Positions 50,358 through 58,894 of a stretch of DNA of 64,000 nucleotides are shown one piece after another. This DNA is from Cellulomonas soli. Its GTDB lineage: Bacteria > Actinomycetota > Actinomycetes > Actinomycetales > Cellulomonadaceae. The translations under genes were made by a program, and so were the position numbers. Below the pieces are notes generated by a model. It searched no databases. It saw only the letters and a program-made list of their open reading frames with translations, and had not been told where the DNA came from. Location: positions 1,302,001 to 1,366,000 of the forward strand of contig NZ_JACBZJ010000001.1 in assembly GCF_013409305.1 (NCBI RefSeq). Direction: 5' to 3'. Every line of letters begins with the position of its first letter. Position 1 is the first letter of the stretch.

Positions 50358-52667
50358 ATGCCCGCCGCCCTGCCGTACCAGGACCCCACGCTCCCGATCG
50401 CCGAGCGCGTCGCCGACCTCGTGGGCCGGATGACCCTGCCGGAGAAGGTCGGCCAGCTGCTCCAGCTCAACGCCAAGGACGGCGTGCGCCCGCTCGTCGA
50501 GGACATGCACGTCGGCTCGATCCTGCACGCGTCGCCGGAGAACATGCGCGAGGCCACCGAGCTGGCCGCCCGCACCCGCCTGGGCATCCCGCTGCTGGTC
50601 GCCGAGGACTGCATCCACGGCCACTCGTTCTTCCACGGCGCGACGATCTACCCGAGCCAGCTCGGCATGGCCTCGAGCTGGGACGCCGACCTGATCGAGC
50701 GGGTCGCCCGCGCGACGGCCGTCGAGGTCTCGGCGACGGGCATCCACTGGACGTTCTCCCCCGTGCTCTGCATCGCCCGGGAGCTGCGCTGGGGCCGGGT
50801 CGACGAGACGTTCGGGGAGGACCCCTTCCTCATCGGTGAGCTGGCCTCGGCCATGGTCCGCGGCTACCAGGGCGACGGCCTGGACGACCCGACCGCGATC
50901 CTGGCCACGGCCAAGCACTTCGCCGGGTACTCCGAGACGCAGGGCGGGCGCGACGCCTCCGAGGCCGACATCTCCCACCGCAAGCTGCGCTCCTGGTTCC
51001 TGCCCCCCTTCGAGCGCGTCGCCCGCGAGGGCTGCCGCACGTTCATGCTCGGCTACCAGTCCACCGACGGCGTGCCCATCACCGTCAACGACTGGCTGCT
51101 CAACGACGTCCTGCGCGGCGAGTGGGGCTACACCGGCATGCTCGTCACCGACTGGGACAACGTCGGACGCATGGTCTGGGAGCAGCACATCTACGCCGAC
51201 CACACGCTCGCGGCCGCCGCCGCCGTGCAGGCCGGCAACGACATGATCATGACCACGCCGCAGTTCTTCGAGGGCGCCCAGGACGCGGTCGCCCGCGGGC
51301 TCGTCGACGAGGCCCGCATCGACGCCGCCGTGGCCCGCGTCCTCGCGGTCAAGTTCGAGCTCGGCCTGTTCGAGGACCCGCGTCTGCCCGACCCGGAGCG
51401 CCAGGCCCTCGTCATCGCGAGCGCGGAGCACGAGGCGCTCAACCTCGAGACCGCCCGGCGCTCGCTCGTCCTGCTGCGCAACGACGGCACGCTCCCCCTG
51501 GCCGGCGGCCTGGTCGCCGATGCGTCCGGTCGCGCACAGGACGCATCGGACGGGCGGGCCCGGCGCATCGCCGTCGTGGGCCCCAACGCCGACGACCCGC
51601 ACGTCACGCTCGGCGACTGGGCGGGCGCGTCCGGGCAGACCGACTGGCTGCCCGACGGCCACCCGCGCGAGATGATCCACACCGTCCTCGACGGGTTCCG
51701 CGCGCACGCGCCCGAGGGCTGGGACATCACGTACGCGCAGGGCGCCGAGATCATCCGGCTCATCCCGGACCCCCGCGGCGAGTTCTTCCCCGACGGGCAG
51801 CCGCGCCCCGACATCGCGGCGCCCATCGAGCCCGACCCGGCGATGATCGCCCAGGCCGTGGCCGCCGCGAAGGACGCCGACTACGTGGTCGCCGTCGTCG
51901 GCGACCGCATCGAGCTGGTCGGCGAGTACCGCTCGACCGCCACGCTCGACCTGCTCGGCGGGCAGGTCGCCCTGCTCGACGCCCTGGCCGCGACCGGCAC
52001 CCCGATGGTCGTCGTCGTGCTCGCGTCCAAGCCCCTCGTGCTCCCCGCATCGGCCCTGGCCGCCGAGGCAGTGATCTGGGCGGCCAACCCCGGCATGCAG
52101 GGCGGTCGCGCGATCGCCGAGCTGGCCCTCGGGCTCGTCGAGCCGTCGGGGCGCCTGCCGATCTCGTTCGCGCTGCACGTCGGCCAGCAGCCCACGTACT
52201 ACAACCAGATCCGCGGCCAGCACGGCGACCGGTACGCCGACCTCACGCAGGACCCGGCGTTCGTGTTCGGCGAGGGCCTGAGCTACACCACCGTCGAGTA
52301 CTCCGACCTGCAGGTGCTCACCCCGCACCTCGACGCGACGGGCACCGTCCGCGCCGAGGTCACGCTGCGCAACACCGGCACCCGTCCCTCCCGCGAGACC
52401 GTGCAGGTCTACGTCTCGGACACCGTCACGTCCGTGACCTGGGCCGACAAGGAGCTCAAGACGTACCGGCAGGTCGACGTGGCCCCCGGCGAGACCGTGC
52501 ACGTCGAGGTCGAGCTGCCGGTGTCCGCCTGCACGCTCGTCGACCGGCACGGCGAGCGGGTCGTCGAGCCCGGCCGGTTCGAGCTGCTCGTCGGACGCTC
52601 CTCGCGGGACGCCGACCTGCTGCGCGCAGCGTTCACGGTCGCCGCGCCCGACGAGATCACCGTCTGA
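50358..52667 (+). CDS. GH3 beta-glucosidase
   Basis: A 769-residue family 3 glycoside hydrolase. The N-terminal barrel contains MTLPEKVGQL, VAEDCIHGH, AKHFAGYSE (His-Phe pair after Lys) and the nucleophile Asp in GMLVTDWDNV (about residue 267). The second alpha/beta domain has ARRSLVLLRNDG and IAVVGPNADDP. A fibronectin-III-like domain ends it (VTLRNTGTRPSRETVQVYV). No signal peptide is present, so it should act in the cytoplasm on imported beta-glucosides or xylosides. The ATG at 50358 is preceded by GGGAGAGG. A CelR-type operator overlaps the promoter, suggesting induction by cellobiose. A strong terminator follows. Confidence 0.93.
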   Translation: MPAALPYQDPTLPIAERVADLVGRMTLPEKVGQLLQLNAKDGVRPLVEDMHVGSILHASPENMREATELAARTRLGIPLLVAEDCIHGHSFFHGATIYPSQLGMASSWDADLIERVARATAVEVSATGIHWTFSPVLCIARELRWGRVDETFGEDPFLIGELASAMVRGYQGDGLDDPTAILATAKHFAGYSETQGGRDASEADISHRKLRSWFLPPFERVAREGCRTFMLGYQSTDGVPITVNDWLLNDVLRGEWGYTGMLVTDWDNVGRMVWEQHIYADHTLAAAAAVQAGNDMIMTTPQFFEGAQDAVARGLVDEARIDAAVARVLAVKFELGLFEDPRLPDPERQALVIASAEHEALNLETARRSLVLLRNDGTLPLAGGLVADASGRAQDASDGRARRIAVVGPNADDPHVTLGDWAGASGQTDWLPDGHPREMIHTVLDGFRAHAPEGWDITYAQGAEIIRLIPDPRGEFFPDGQPRPDIAAPIEPDPAMIAQAVAAAKDADYVVAVVGDRIELVGEYRSTATLDLLGGQVALLDALAATGTPMVVVVLASKPLVLPASALAAEAVIWAANPGMQGGRAIAELALGLVEPSGRLPISFALHVGQQPTYYNQIRGQHGDRYADLTQDPAFVFGEGLSYTTVEYSDLQVLTPHLDATGTVRAEVTLRNTGTRPSRETVQVYVSDTVTSVTWADKELKTYRQVDVAPGETVHVEVELPVSACTLVDRHGERVVEPGRFELLVGRSSRDADLLRAAFTVAAPDEITV

Positions 52668-52680
52668 GCGGCTGCGCACC

Positions 52681-52726
52681 CCGCGCGACGCCCCTACCCC
52701 GGCTCCGGGGGCGGGGCGTCGCGCGG
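52681..52726 (+). terminator. Terminator after GH3 gene
   Basis: A perfect 14-bp stem, CCGCGCGACGCCCC with GGGGCGTCGCGCGG, closes an 18-base loop 13 bases after the GH3 stop codon. Confidence 0.85.
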
Positions 52727-52758
52727 ACAGTCGCATGGCGGCGCCCCCCGGCCGCCCG

Positions 52759-52764
52759 TAGGAT
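52759..52764 (+). promoter_or_regulatory. Putative -10 box of membrane protein gene
   Basis: TAGGAT lies ~80 bases before the ATG at 52844 and just beyond the GH3 terminator, so this gene probably has its own promoter. Confidence 0.35.
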
Positions 52765-52843
52765 TTGTCCCGCTTGTCCGGTATCGCGAACGCGCGGGAG
52801 TCCGAGACGCAGGCCCGTGCCGTTCCTGGACGCGGGGGGAACC

Positions 52844-53482
52844 ATGAGCATCGCTTCGATGGCCGAGGACAGCGCGCTGCGGCTCGGCAAGACCGTCCCG
52901 TCGATCGAGGATCGGCTCCTCGCGACGGCGAACGCGGCGATCGACGTCGTGCCGCCCGCCCCGGGCGTCGACCGGGGAGTGGCGGTCGGGCAGGCGGTCG
53001 CGGCCGGCCAGGAGGCGGTCGTCGAGACCCCGACCCAGGTGACCGCCAGCCCGTTGGCACAGCTGGTCAAGTACATCCCGACGGAGACGATCACCCTGTA
53101 CGTCGCCGTCGTGGCAGCCCTGGGCGAGCCCGAGGTCCCCGAGGGCAAGGAGCTGTCCGACGCCGACTTCGGACCGCTGTGGCTGGCGACGGGCATCCTG
53201 TTCGTCGTCACGCTGCTGCTGACCGTCGGCCTGAGCTTCCGGGCGCAGAAGGACGCCGGGCAGACGTTCGCCTGGCCGCACTTCGAGATCATCGCCTCGG
53301 CCGCGGCGTTCCTCGTCTGGGCGTTCTCGCTGCCCAGCACCCCGTTGCGCGACCTGCCGGGGTTCGACTACTCGGCGTGGAACTCGGTGATCATCCTGGG
53401 CGGTTCGGTGACGATCGCCACCCTCGCCTACGTGCTGGGCAAGACGGTGAACTGGGAGAAGCGAGTCGTCCCCGGGGCCTGA
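52844..53482 (+). CDS. Membrane protein of unknown function
   Basis: A 212-residue protein. The first ~85 residues are soluble and Ala/Val-rich. Four helices follow: ITLYVAVVAAL, LWLATGILFVVTLLLTVGLSF, FEIIASAAAFLVWAFSL and SVIILGGSVTIATLAYVLG. The motif LAQLVKYIPTETITLYVAV at the first helix suggests a conserved family that I cannot name. The ATG is preceded by GGGGGGAACC. No neighbour explains it; the TetR gene begins ~80 bp later with its own -10 box. Confidence 0.75.
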   Translation: MSIASMAEDSALRLGKTVPSIEDRLLATANAAIDVVPPAPGVDRGVAVGQAVAAGQEAVVETPTQVTASPLAQLVKYIPTETITLYVAVVAALGEPEVPEGKELSDADFGPLWLATGILFVVTLLLTVGLSFRAQKDAGQTFAWPHFEIIASAAAFLVWAFSLPSTPLRDLPGFDYSAWNSVIILGGSVTIATLAYVLGKTVNWEKRVVPGA

Positions 53483-53541
53483 CGGGTGCCCGCACCCTCG
53501 TACCGGCGGGACTACGGGCGGGACGGCAGGTGGCTCGCGAC

Positions 53542-53547
53542 TACGCT
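53542..53547 (+). promoter_or_regulatory. Putative -10 box of TetR gene
   Basis: TACGCT lies 16 bases before the ATG at 53564, leaving room for the AGGAGGG ribosome binding site. Confidence 0.4.
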
Positions 53548-53563
53548 GCTCGCAGGAGGGATC

Positions 53564-54211
53564 ATGCCGAGGCGAGTGGACCACGCCCAGCGGCGACGGG
53601 AGATCGTCGAGGCGACTCTCCGCGTCGTGCACCGGGTCGGCCTGGAGGGGGCGACGACCCGTGCGATCGCCGACGAGGCCGGTTGCACGCTGAGCGTCCT
53701 GGCGCACTTCTTCGGCAACAAGGACGCGATCCTGCTGGCCGCGCAGGCCGCCGTCTACGACCGGATCGTGCAGCGCGCCTTCCGGATCAGCGGCGACCGC
53801 ATGGGGCTGTCCGCACTGCAGCAGGCGCTCGAGGCGGCGCTGCCGCTCGACGAGGAGCGTCGAGTCGACGCGGCCGCGAACGCGGCGTTCGCGGCTGCCG
53901 CGCTCACGCACCCGCAGCTCGCTGAAGAGCGCCGGCGCAGCCGGCAGGACATCCGCCGGGTGCTCTACGGCTGCCTCACCGAGGCGCGCGAGGTCGGGGA
54001 GCTGCGCGACGACGTGGACGACGCCGCGACCGTGCACGAGTTCTTCGTGCTGGTCGAGGGCGCCGCGCTGTCCGAGATCCTCGACCCCGGCGAGGCGGGG
54101 GTCAGCCCGCGGTCGCTGCGCCTGGCGACGGCGCTGGTCGAGCGACTGCGCCGTCCGGGGTCGGCGTCGACCCTCCCGCTCGCGCCTGCCGCCCTGGCTG
54201 CGACGCGATGA
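53564..54211 (+). CDS. TetR/AcrR family regulator at GH1/MFS locus
   Basis: A 215-residue regulator. The helix-turn-helix (about residues 10-57) reads REIVEATLRVVHRVGLEGAT, then IADEAGCTLSVLAHFFGNKDAIL. AGGAGGG stands four bases before the ATG. The 3' end overlaps the 3' end of the convergent GH1 gene by 110 bp, and an MFS transporter gene lies beyond that, so the regulator probably controls this glucoside locus. A possible operator is at 56914-56929. The same MFS-plus-TetR pairing occurs at the left edge of the window. Confidence 0.9.
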   Translation: MPRRVDHAQRRREIVEATLRVVHRVGLEGATTRAIADEAGCTLSVLAHFFGNKDAILLAAQAAVYDRIVQRAFRISGDRMGLSALQQALEAALPLDEERRVDAAANAAFAAAALTHPQLAEERRRSRQDIRRVLYGCLTEAREVGELRDDVDDAATVHEFFVLVEGAALSEILDPGEAGVSPRSLRLATALVERLRRPGSASTLPLAPAALAATR

Positions 54212-55568
54212 CCTCGCGGTACCAGGCGAACGAGTCCTTGCGCGTGCGCACCTGCGTGCCGAGGTCGACGTGCACGAGGCCGAACCGCTCGTCGTAGCCG
54301 GCCGCCCACTCGAAGTTGTCGAACGCCGACCACACGTAGAACCCACGCACGTCCACGCCGCTGTCGACCGCGTCGAGCACGGCGCGCAGGTGCGCGTCGA
54401 CGTAGGCGATGCGGCGCGGGTCGGCCACCCGGCCGTCCTCGTCGACGACGTCGTGGTACGACGCCCCGCTCTCGGTGACGACCACGGGCGGCAGGTCCGG
54501 GTAGCGGGCGTCCAGGTCGCGCAGGATCTGCGTGAGCCCCTCGGGCGCGACGGGCCAGCCGAAGTCGGTCCGCTCGGCCGCCTCCACGGGCACGGGCGAG
54601 AACGGCATCCCCTCGGGCACGTCGACCTCGAGGACGCCGGAGTAGTCCTTGTCGGGCCGGGGCGCCTCGACGCACGACGGCTCGTAGTAGTTGACGCCGT
54701 AGAAGTCGAGCGGTGCGGCGATCAGGGCGAGGTCCTCGGCGAGCTGTGCAGGGTCGACGGGCAGCAGGTCGGCGACCCAGTCGGCCGGGTAGCGACCGTG
54801 CAGGATCGGGTCGGAGAACGCCCAGTTGGTCAGGACCCGGAACATCTCGGCGGCCTCGAGGTCCTCCGGGGCGTCGGACGCGGCGGTCACCGGGAAGTGC
54901 TGCTGCGCGATGCCGACGCGGTGCGCCGGGTCTGCCTCGCGGATCGCACGGACGCCCAGCCCGTGCGCGAGCAGCTGGTGGTGCCCGGCGACCAGCGCAC
55001 CGAACCCGAGTCCGAGCGCGGGTGCGTGGTCGGTCAGCGCGTGGCCGTACAGCGTGTGCACGGAGATCTCGTTCAGGGTGATCCAGTCGTGCACGCGGTC
55101 GCCGAGCCGGGCCACGACGAGCGCGGCGTACTCGCCGAAGGCGTGTGCCGTCGAGCGCTCGAGCCAGCCGCCCCGCTCCTGCAGCGCGAGCGGCAGGTCC
55201 CAGTGGTAGAGCGTGGGCACCGGGCGGATGCCGGCGGCCAGCAGCGCGTCGACGAGCCGGTCGTAGAAGTCCAGGCCGGTGCCGTTGGGCTCACCCGTCC
55301 CGGTTGGCTGCACGCGCGGCCAGGAGATCGAGAACCGGTAGTCGTCCAGGCCGAGGTCCGCGAGGTGGCCGACGTCCTCGCGGAACCGGTGGTAGTGGTC
55401 GATCGCGACGCGACCGGACTCGCCGTGCCTGACCGCGCCGGGCCGGGTCGTGAACTCGTCCCAGATGCTCGGGCCCTTCCCGTCGGCATCCCACGCGCCC
55501 TCGACCTGGTACGCGGCGGTCGAGGCTCCGAGACGGAATCCCGGGGGGAGCTGCGGGTAGGGCTGCAC
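54102..55568 (-). CDS. GH1 beta-glucosidase, cytoplasmic
   Basis: A 488-residue family 1 hydrolase without a signal peptide. FRLGASTAAYQVEGAW opens the barrel. The acid/base Glu lies in ITLNEISVH (usual form NEP) and the nucleophile Glu in VVVTESGAS (usual form TENG), both seen in actinobacterial variants. AFDNFEWAAGYDERFGLVHVD ends the core. A ~25-residue Pro/Ala/Gly tail overlaps the TetR gene on the other strand. It would split beta-glucosides imported by the MFS protein encoded 37 bp upstream, which is transcribed in the same direction. It differs from the exported GH1 at 7515-9053. Confidence 0.93.
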   Translation of the reverse strand: MQPYPQLPPGFRLGASTAAYQVEGAWDADGKGPSIWDEFTTRPGAVRHGESGRVAIDHYHRFREDVGHLADLGLDDYRFSISWPRVQPTGTGEPNGTGLDFYDRLVDALLAAGIRPVPTLYHWDLPLALQERGGWLERSTAHAFGEYAALVVARLGDRVHDWITLNEISVHTLYGHALTDHAPALGLGFGALVAGHHQLLAHGLGVRAIREADPAHRVGIAQQHFPVTAASDAPEDLEAAEMFRVLTNWAFSDPILHGRYPADWVADLLPVDPAQLAEDLALIAAPLDFYGVNYYEPSCVEAPRPDKDYSGVLEVDVPEGMPFSPVPVEAAERTDFGWPVAPEGLTQILRDLDARYPDLPPVVVTESGASYHDVVDEDGRVADPRRIAYVDAHLRAVLDAVDSGVDVRGFYVWSAFDNFEWAAGYDERFGLVHVDLGTQVRTRKDSFAWYREVIASQPGRQARAGGSTPTPDGAVARPAPSPGAATAG

Positions 55569-55605
55569 GGGAAGGTCCTCTCAGACGGGTCGGGTGTGGC
55601 TCGGG

Positions 55606-56892
55606 TCAGCGCACGCGCAGGAACCGCACGCCGACCAGGGCGGCGACCGCGAGGCCCGCGGCGACGCCGTACAGCAGGGGGTAGCCGCCGGCCGAGGTGA
55701 CCAGCGGCGCGGCGACCACGGGGGCGAGCACCTGCGGCAGCGAGGCGGCGACGTTGCCGACGCCGAGCATGGTGGCGCGCGTCGAGGCGTCGGGCAGCAC
55801 CGCGGTGAGCACGGCGAGGTCGACGGACACGTACAGGCCCCAACCGACGCCGAACAGCACGGTCGCGGCCATGACGACCGGCAGCGGTGGCAGCGTCGCC
55901 ATGACCAGCGCGGACGCGCCGAGCAGCACGGCGGAGGAGGCGACGAAGACCCGGCGACGCCCCCACCGGTCGGACAGCACGCCGCCGACGGCGGCCACGC
56001 CCACGGTGACCAGCGCGGCGCTGCCGGTGAGCACGAGCACCCAGGTGCCGGCGCTGCCGTCGGGCACGTGGATGCCGTCGGTCAGGTAGTAGTACAGGTA
56101 GAGGAGCAGCAGCGCGTTGACCATGTTGAGCAGCAGGCGCAGCGTCCACACCCAGGCGTAGTCGGCGGTCGGGCGCAGGGCCCGCCACGAGGGTCGCGGT
56201 GCCGCCACCGCGCCGTCGGGTGCGCGGTCGCCGAGCGGCGGCTCGTGGTGGACCAGCAGGATCGACACCCCGAGCGCGGGCACGGCGACGGCGATCGCCA
56301 CGTACCCGGCGGGCCCCTCCCCCGCCACGACGGCCACGGCCGTGCCGACCACCAGCCCGATGGTCTGCGCGATGCCGAACCAGGCGCCGACCACGCCGCG
56401 CTGCTCCTCGGGCACGCGGTCGGCCATCATGGCGGCGAGCGCGGCCATCGGACCGTTGAGGCCGATCTGCACGGTGGCCCACCCGACGGCCATCGTCGCG
56501 GGAGAGTCCGCGGCGGCGAGCAGCAGCAGGCCGACGACGCCGACGACCGTGCCCGCGACGGCCACCGGTCGGCGCCGGCCCCAGCGGGTGCGCAGCCGGT
56601 CGGACAGCGCGCCCCACAGCGGGTTGGCGACCATCGAGGCGACCGCGCCCGAGGCGGTGACCAGGGCGAGGAGCTGCTCCTTGCCGTCGTCGCCGGCGAT
56701 CCGTGCGGCCTGGGCGGGCAGCAGGATCTGGATCGGGCCGAACCAGCCGGCGGCGATGCCGACCATGGCGAGCACGTACGCGACGACCCAGCGGCGGCTG
56801 ACCCGTGGCTGGGCCGGAGGGGTGCCCGCGAGGTCGGTGCCCGGCGGTGACCCCCCTGCCACCACCGCCCGGTCACGACCCTCGCGCGTCAT
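55606..56892 (-). CDS. MFS transporter, probable glucoside importer
   Basis: A 428-residue permease with twelve helices. The pattern GPIQILLPAQAA, NPLWGALSDRLRTRWGRRRP (motif A) and FGVGWGLYVSVDLAVLTAVLPDAS recalls the glycoside-pentoside-hexuronide and sucrose type carriers of actinobacteria. It lies directly upstream of a cytoplasmic GH1 gene on the same strand, which makes a beta-glucoside the likely cargo. I prefer the ATG at 56892 (GGAGGGGC upstream); the ATG at 56907 would add five residues. The C-terminal part matches the fragment at the left edge of the window. Confidence 0.88.
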   Translation of the reverse strand: MTREGRDRAVVAGGSPPGTDLAGTPPAQPRVSRRWVVAYVLAMVGIAAGWFGPIQILLPAQAARIAGDDGKEQLLALVTASGAVASMVANPLWGALSDRLRTRWGRRRPVAVAGTVVGVVGLLLLAAADSPATMAVGWATVQIGLNGPMAALAAMMADRVPEEQRGVVGAWFGIAQTIGLVVGTAVAVVAGEGPAGYVAIAVAVPALGVSILLVHHEPPLGDRAPDGAVAAPRPSWRALRPTADYAWVWTLRLLLNMVNALLLLYLYYYLTDGIHVPDGSAGTWVLVLTGSAALVTVGVAAVGGVLSDRWGRRRVFVASSAVLLGASALVMATLPPLPVVMAATVLFGVGWGLYVSVDLAVLTAVLPDASTRATMLGVGNVAASLPQVLAPVVAAPLVTSAGGYPLLYGVAAGLAVAALVGVRFLRVR

Positions 56893-56913
56893 GCCCCTCC
56901 GACCCATCGCACG

Positions 56914-56929
56914 TGATGTATCAGATGAT
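56914..56929. promoter_or_regulatory. Possible TetR operator upstream of MFS gene
   Basis: TGATGTATCAGATGAT contains overlapping TGAT/ATCA half-sites just before the start of the MFS-GH1 operon. It is AT-rich compared with its surroundings, as expected for a promoter or operator. The TetR protein encoded at 53564 is the natural candidate to bind it. Confidence 0.4.
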
Positions 56930-57111
56930 CCTTGCCCGAACCGTACCCGCAGACCACGGAGGGGGCCAGAGGCGCGGACGGGTGGAACCGTGTCGTGGTT
57001 CGCCTGATCCACGACCGCGCGGCCCTGCGCGTCACCCGTGGTCAACGCACCGGCGGGCACCCGTGCGGTCGAGAGGTGCAGCCGCCGCCGCCGGCAGCCG
57101 ATGATCAGGGT

Positions 57112-57975
57112 GTGATCCCGACACCCCGCACCGACACCCTCGCGCGCCGGGCGCTCGTCGTGACCGAGCTGTTCGTCGCCGCCAAGTCCGGCGATCAGGA
57201 CGACTGCGAGGACGTCGTGCGGGACGGCCCGGACCTCGCCGTGGTGGCCGACGGGGCCACCGACACGTTCGGGACCCGCATCGGCGGGCTGACCGCCGGC
57301 CGCGCGGTGGCCGAGCTCGTCGCTGACGTCGTCACCGACGCACCCACCGGCATCCCCGCCCTCGAGCTCGTCGACCGCATCAACGCCGAGTACGGGTCCC
57401 GCCTGGGCGCGACCGTCCGCGACCTGCCACCCGGCGCGCTGCCGACCGCGGTCTTCTGCGCGGTCGACAAGCTCGGCCGGCGGGTCATCCGGGTCGGCGA
57501 CACCTCGTGGCGCACGCCCGGCCGCACCCATCTGGGCGGCAAGCGCATCGACCGGATCAACGCCCAGGCCCGTGCCGCGCTGCTGCACAGCCTGCTCGCC
57601 GAGGGCACCCCGCACGAGGAGCTGCTCGAGCACGACCCCGGCCGGCAGATGATCCTGCCCGTGCTGCGCCGCCAGGCAGCCGTGCGCAACCGGCCACGAG
57701 GGTCCGCCCTCACGCACGCCGGCATCGACGGCCGACCCGTGCCGCGGCACCTCGTCGAGGAGTGGACCCTCGCCGACGACGAACCCGTGGTGCTCGCCAG
57801 CGACGGCTACCCGCGCCTGTTCATGGAGCTCGCGCGGTGCGAGGCCTACCTCGCGGCCGACCTGGCCCGCGACCCTCTGCGCATCGGCCGGCACGCGACC
57901 ACCAAGGCCGCCCGGCCCGGGCACGTGTCGTTCGACGACCGCGCCTTCCTCCGGCTCGACCCGGCGGGCGGGTAG
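57112..57975 (+). CDS. PP2C-like phosphatase domain protein
   Basis: A 287-residue soluble protein. SGDQDDCEDVVRDGPDLAVVADGATDTFGTRIGGLTAGRAVAEL near the start resembles the first metal-binding Asp-Gly strand of PP2C phosphatases. LPTAVFCAVDKLGRRVIRVGDTSW and LADDEPVVLASDGYPRLF match the later strands and third metal Asp. The usual DGxGG is altered, so the enzyme may be divergent. The start is the GTG at 57112, with GATGAT six bases upstream. It diverges from the MFS gene. The target is unknown. Confidence 0.75.
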   Translation: MIPTPRTDTLARRALVVTELFVAAKSGDQDDCEDVVRDGPDLAVVADGATDTFGTRIGGLTAGRAVAELVADVVTDAPTGIPALELVDRINAEYGSRLGATVRDLPPGALPTAVFCAVDKLGRRVIRVGDTSWRTPGRTHLGGKRIDRINAQARAALLHSLLAEGTPHEELLEHDPGRQMILPVLRRQAAVRNRPRGSALTHAGIDGRPVPRHLVEEWTLADDEPVVLASDGYPRLFMELARCEAYLAADLARDPLRIGRHATTKAARPGHVSFDDRAFLRLDPAGG

Positions 57976-58338
57976 CCCGGCGCGCGGCCTCGACAGCGAC
58001 AATCCCGTGGAGACCGCGCGGCGAGCGGCGTAGGCTCGCCCGGCCGGCGACCGCGCTCCGTCGCGGACCGGGACCAGGACCGTTCGAGGAGCGAGCAGAT
58101 GCCAGGCGTCGTCGCGGGTTGCGGGGTGGCCGCGAAGGCCTGCTCAGTCGACCCCCGGGCCTGCGCCACCTCCTGCTGACCTCGGACGAACCCCGGGATC
58201 GGTGCAGGCGGGCGCAGGCCGTCGCCGACCCTGCCGCCGCCCGCCGTGACGCCCTGACGTCCGCGGACGACGTGCCCGCCGCGCCGCGGCCGCGCACGTC
58301 GAGCCGGCGGCCCCGACGAACCCCCCGGGAGCCGACCC
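57976..58338 (+). other. 363-bp gap between PP2C-like and FBP genes
   Basis: No long gene is supported. TAGGCT at 58031-58036 could be a -10 box. A 26-residue Cys-rich ORF (58099-58179) with a good ribosome binding site lies in the middle. The last ~150 bases are very GC-rich with no recognised element before the FBP start. Confidence 0.5.
58099..58179 (+). CDS. Possible 26-residue cysteine-containing peptide
   Basis: A short ORF from ATG to TGA preceded by GAGGAG seven bases upstream, one of the better ribosome binding sites in the region. The peptide starts MPGVVAGCGVAAKACSVD and has cysteines at positions 8, 15, 22 and 26 (its last residue). TAGGCT ~65 bases upstream could be its -10. I see no modification enzyme or exporter next to it, so a natural-product precursor role is not supported. 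It could equally be a leader peptide for the FBP gene or a chance ORF. Confidence 0.35.
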   Translation: MPGVVAGCGVAAKACSVDPRACATSC

Positions 58339-58842
58339 ATGAACATCCTGACCGAGAAGCAGATCCGCGCGTCCTTCGTGAACGCGTCCCGCCGCGAGGC
58401 GGCCCAGGCCACCGTCCCCGACCTCGACGCGCTCCGCTGGGACCGCCTCGACTACCTCGGCTGGCGCGACCGCAAGGCACCGCTGTCCGCGTACGTCGTG
58501 ACGTTCGTCGACGACGAGCCGGTCGGCGTCCTCCTGCGCTCCAGCGAGGGACGCCGGACGCGACGCAGCACGGTGTGCGCGTGGTGCGAGGACGTCGTCG
58601 TGACCGAGGACGTCACGCTCTACGTCGCCCGTCGTGGCGGTGCCGCCGGACGCCGCGGCGACACGATCGGCACGCTCATCTGCACGAGCTTCCTGTGCTC
58701 GCAGAACGTGCGCCGGGTGCCGACCCGGTCCGAGGCGGGCACGGCCACCGAGGCCGAGCGGCTGCAGATCGTGGAACGCCGCATCGACGGGCTCCGCGAG
58801 CGGTCGACGCGGTTCGTCGAGGAGGTCCTGCGCACGCGCTGA
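58339..58842 (+). CDS. FBP-type treble-clef zinc-finger protein (EF-G-binding-like)
   Basis: A 167-residue protein, MNILTEKQIRASFVNASRRE at the start. It has a zinc-binding treble-clef domain with cysteines in TVCAWCEDV (CxxC) and LICTSFLCSQNVRR. This pattern is that of actinobacterial FBP-domain proteins related to the FusB-family C-terminal domain, which binds elongation factor G. A role at the ribosome is therefore likely, but resistance to fusidic acid should not be assumed. GGGAGCC precedes the ATG. A double palindrome follows the stop codon. Confidence 0.87.
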   Translation: MNILTEKQIRASFVNASRREAAQATVPDLDALRWDRLDYLGWRDRKAPLSAYVVTFVDDEPVGVLLRSSEGRRTRRSTVCAWCEDVVVTEDVTLYVARRGGAAGRRGDTIGTLICTSFLCSQNVRRVPTRSEAGTATEAERLQIVERRIDGLRERSTRFVEEVLRTR

Positions 58843-58857
58843 CTCCGCGCGTACGAC

Positions 58858-58890
58858 CCGGCCGGGTCGACGAGACCCGGCCGGGTCGAC
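58858..58890. terminator. Duplicated 14-bp palindrome, probable bidirectional terminator
   Basis: GACCCGGCCGGGTC occurs twice, separated by GACGA. Each copy is itself a perfect palindrome, so either two small hairpins or one 14-bp stem can form. It lies between the convergent FBP and CBM48 genes. Confidence 0.75.
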
Positions 58891-58894
58891 GACG

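Noticed and set aside
58099..58179. Lanthipeptide or thiopeptide precursor
   Set aside because: No LanM, YcaO, radical SAM enzyme, protease or dedicated exporter is encoded within several kb.
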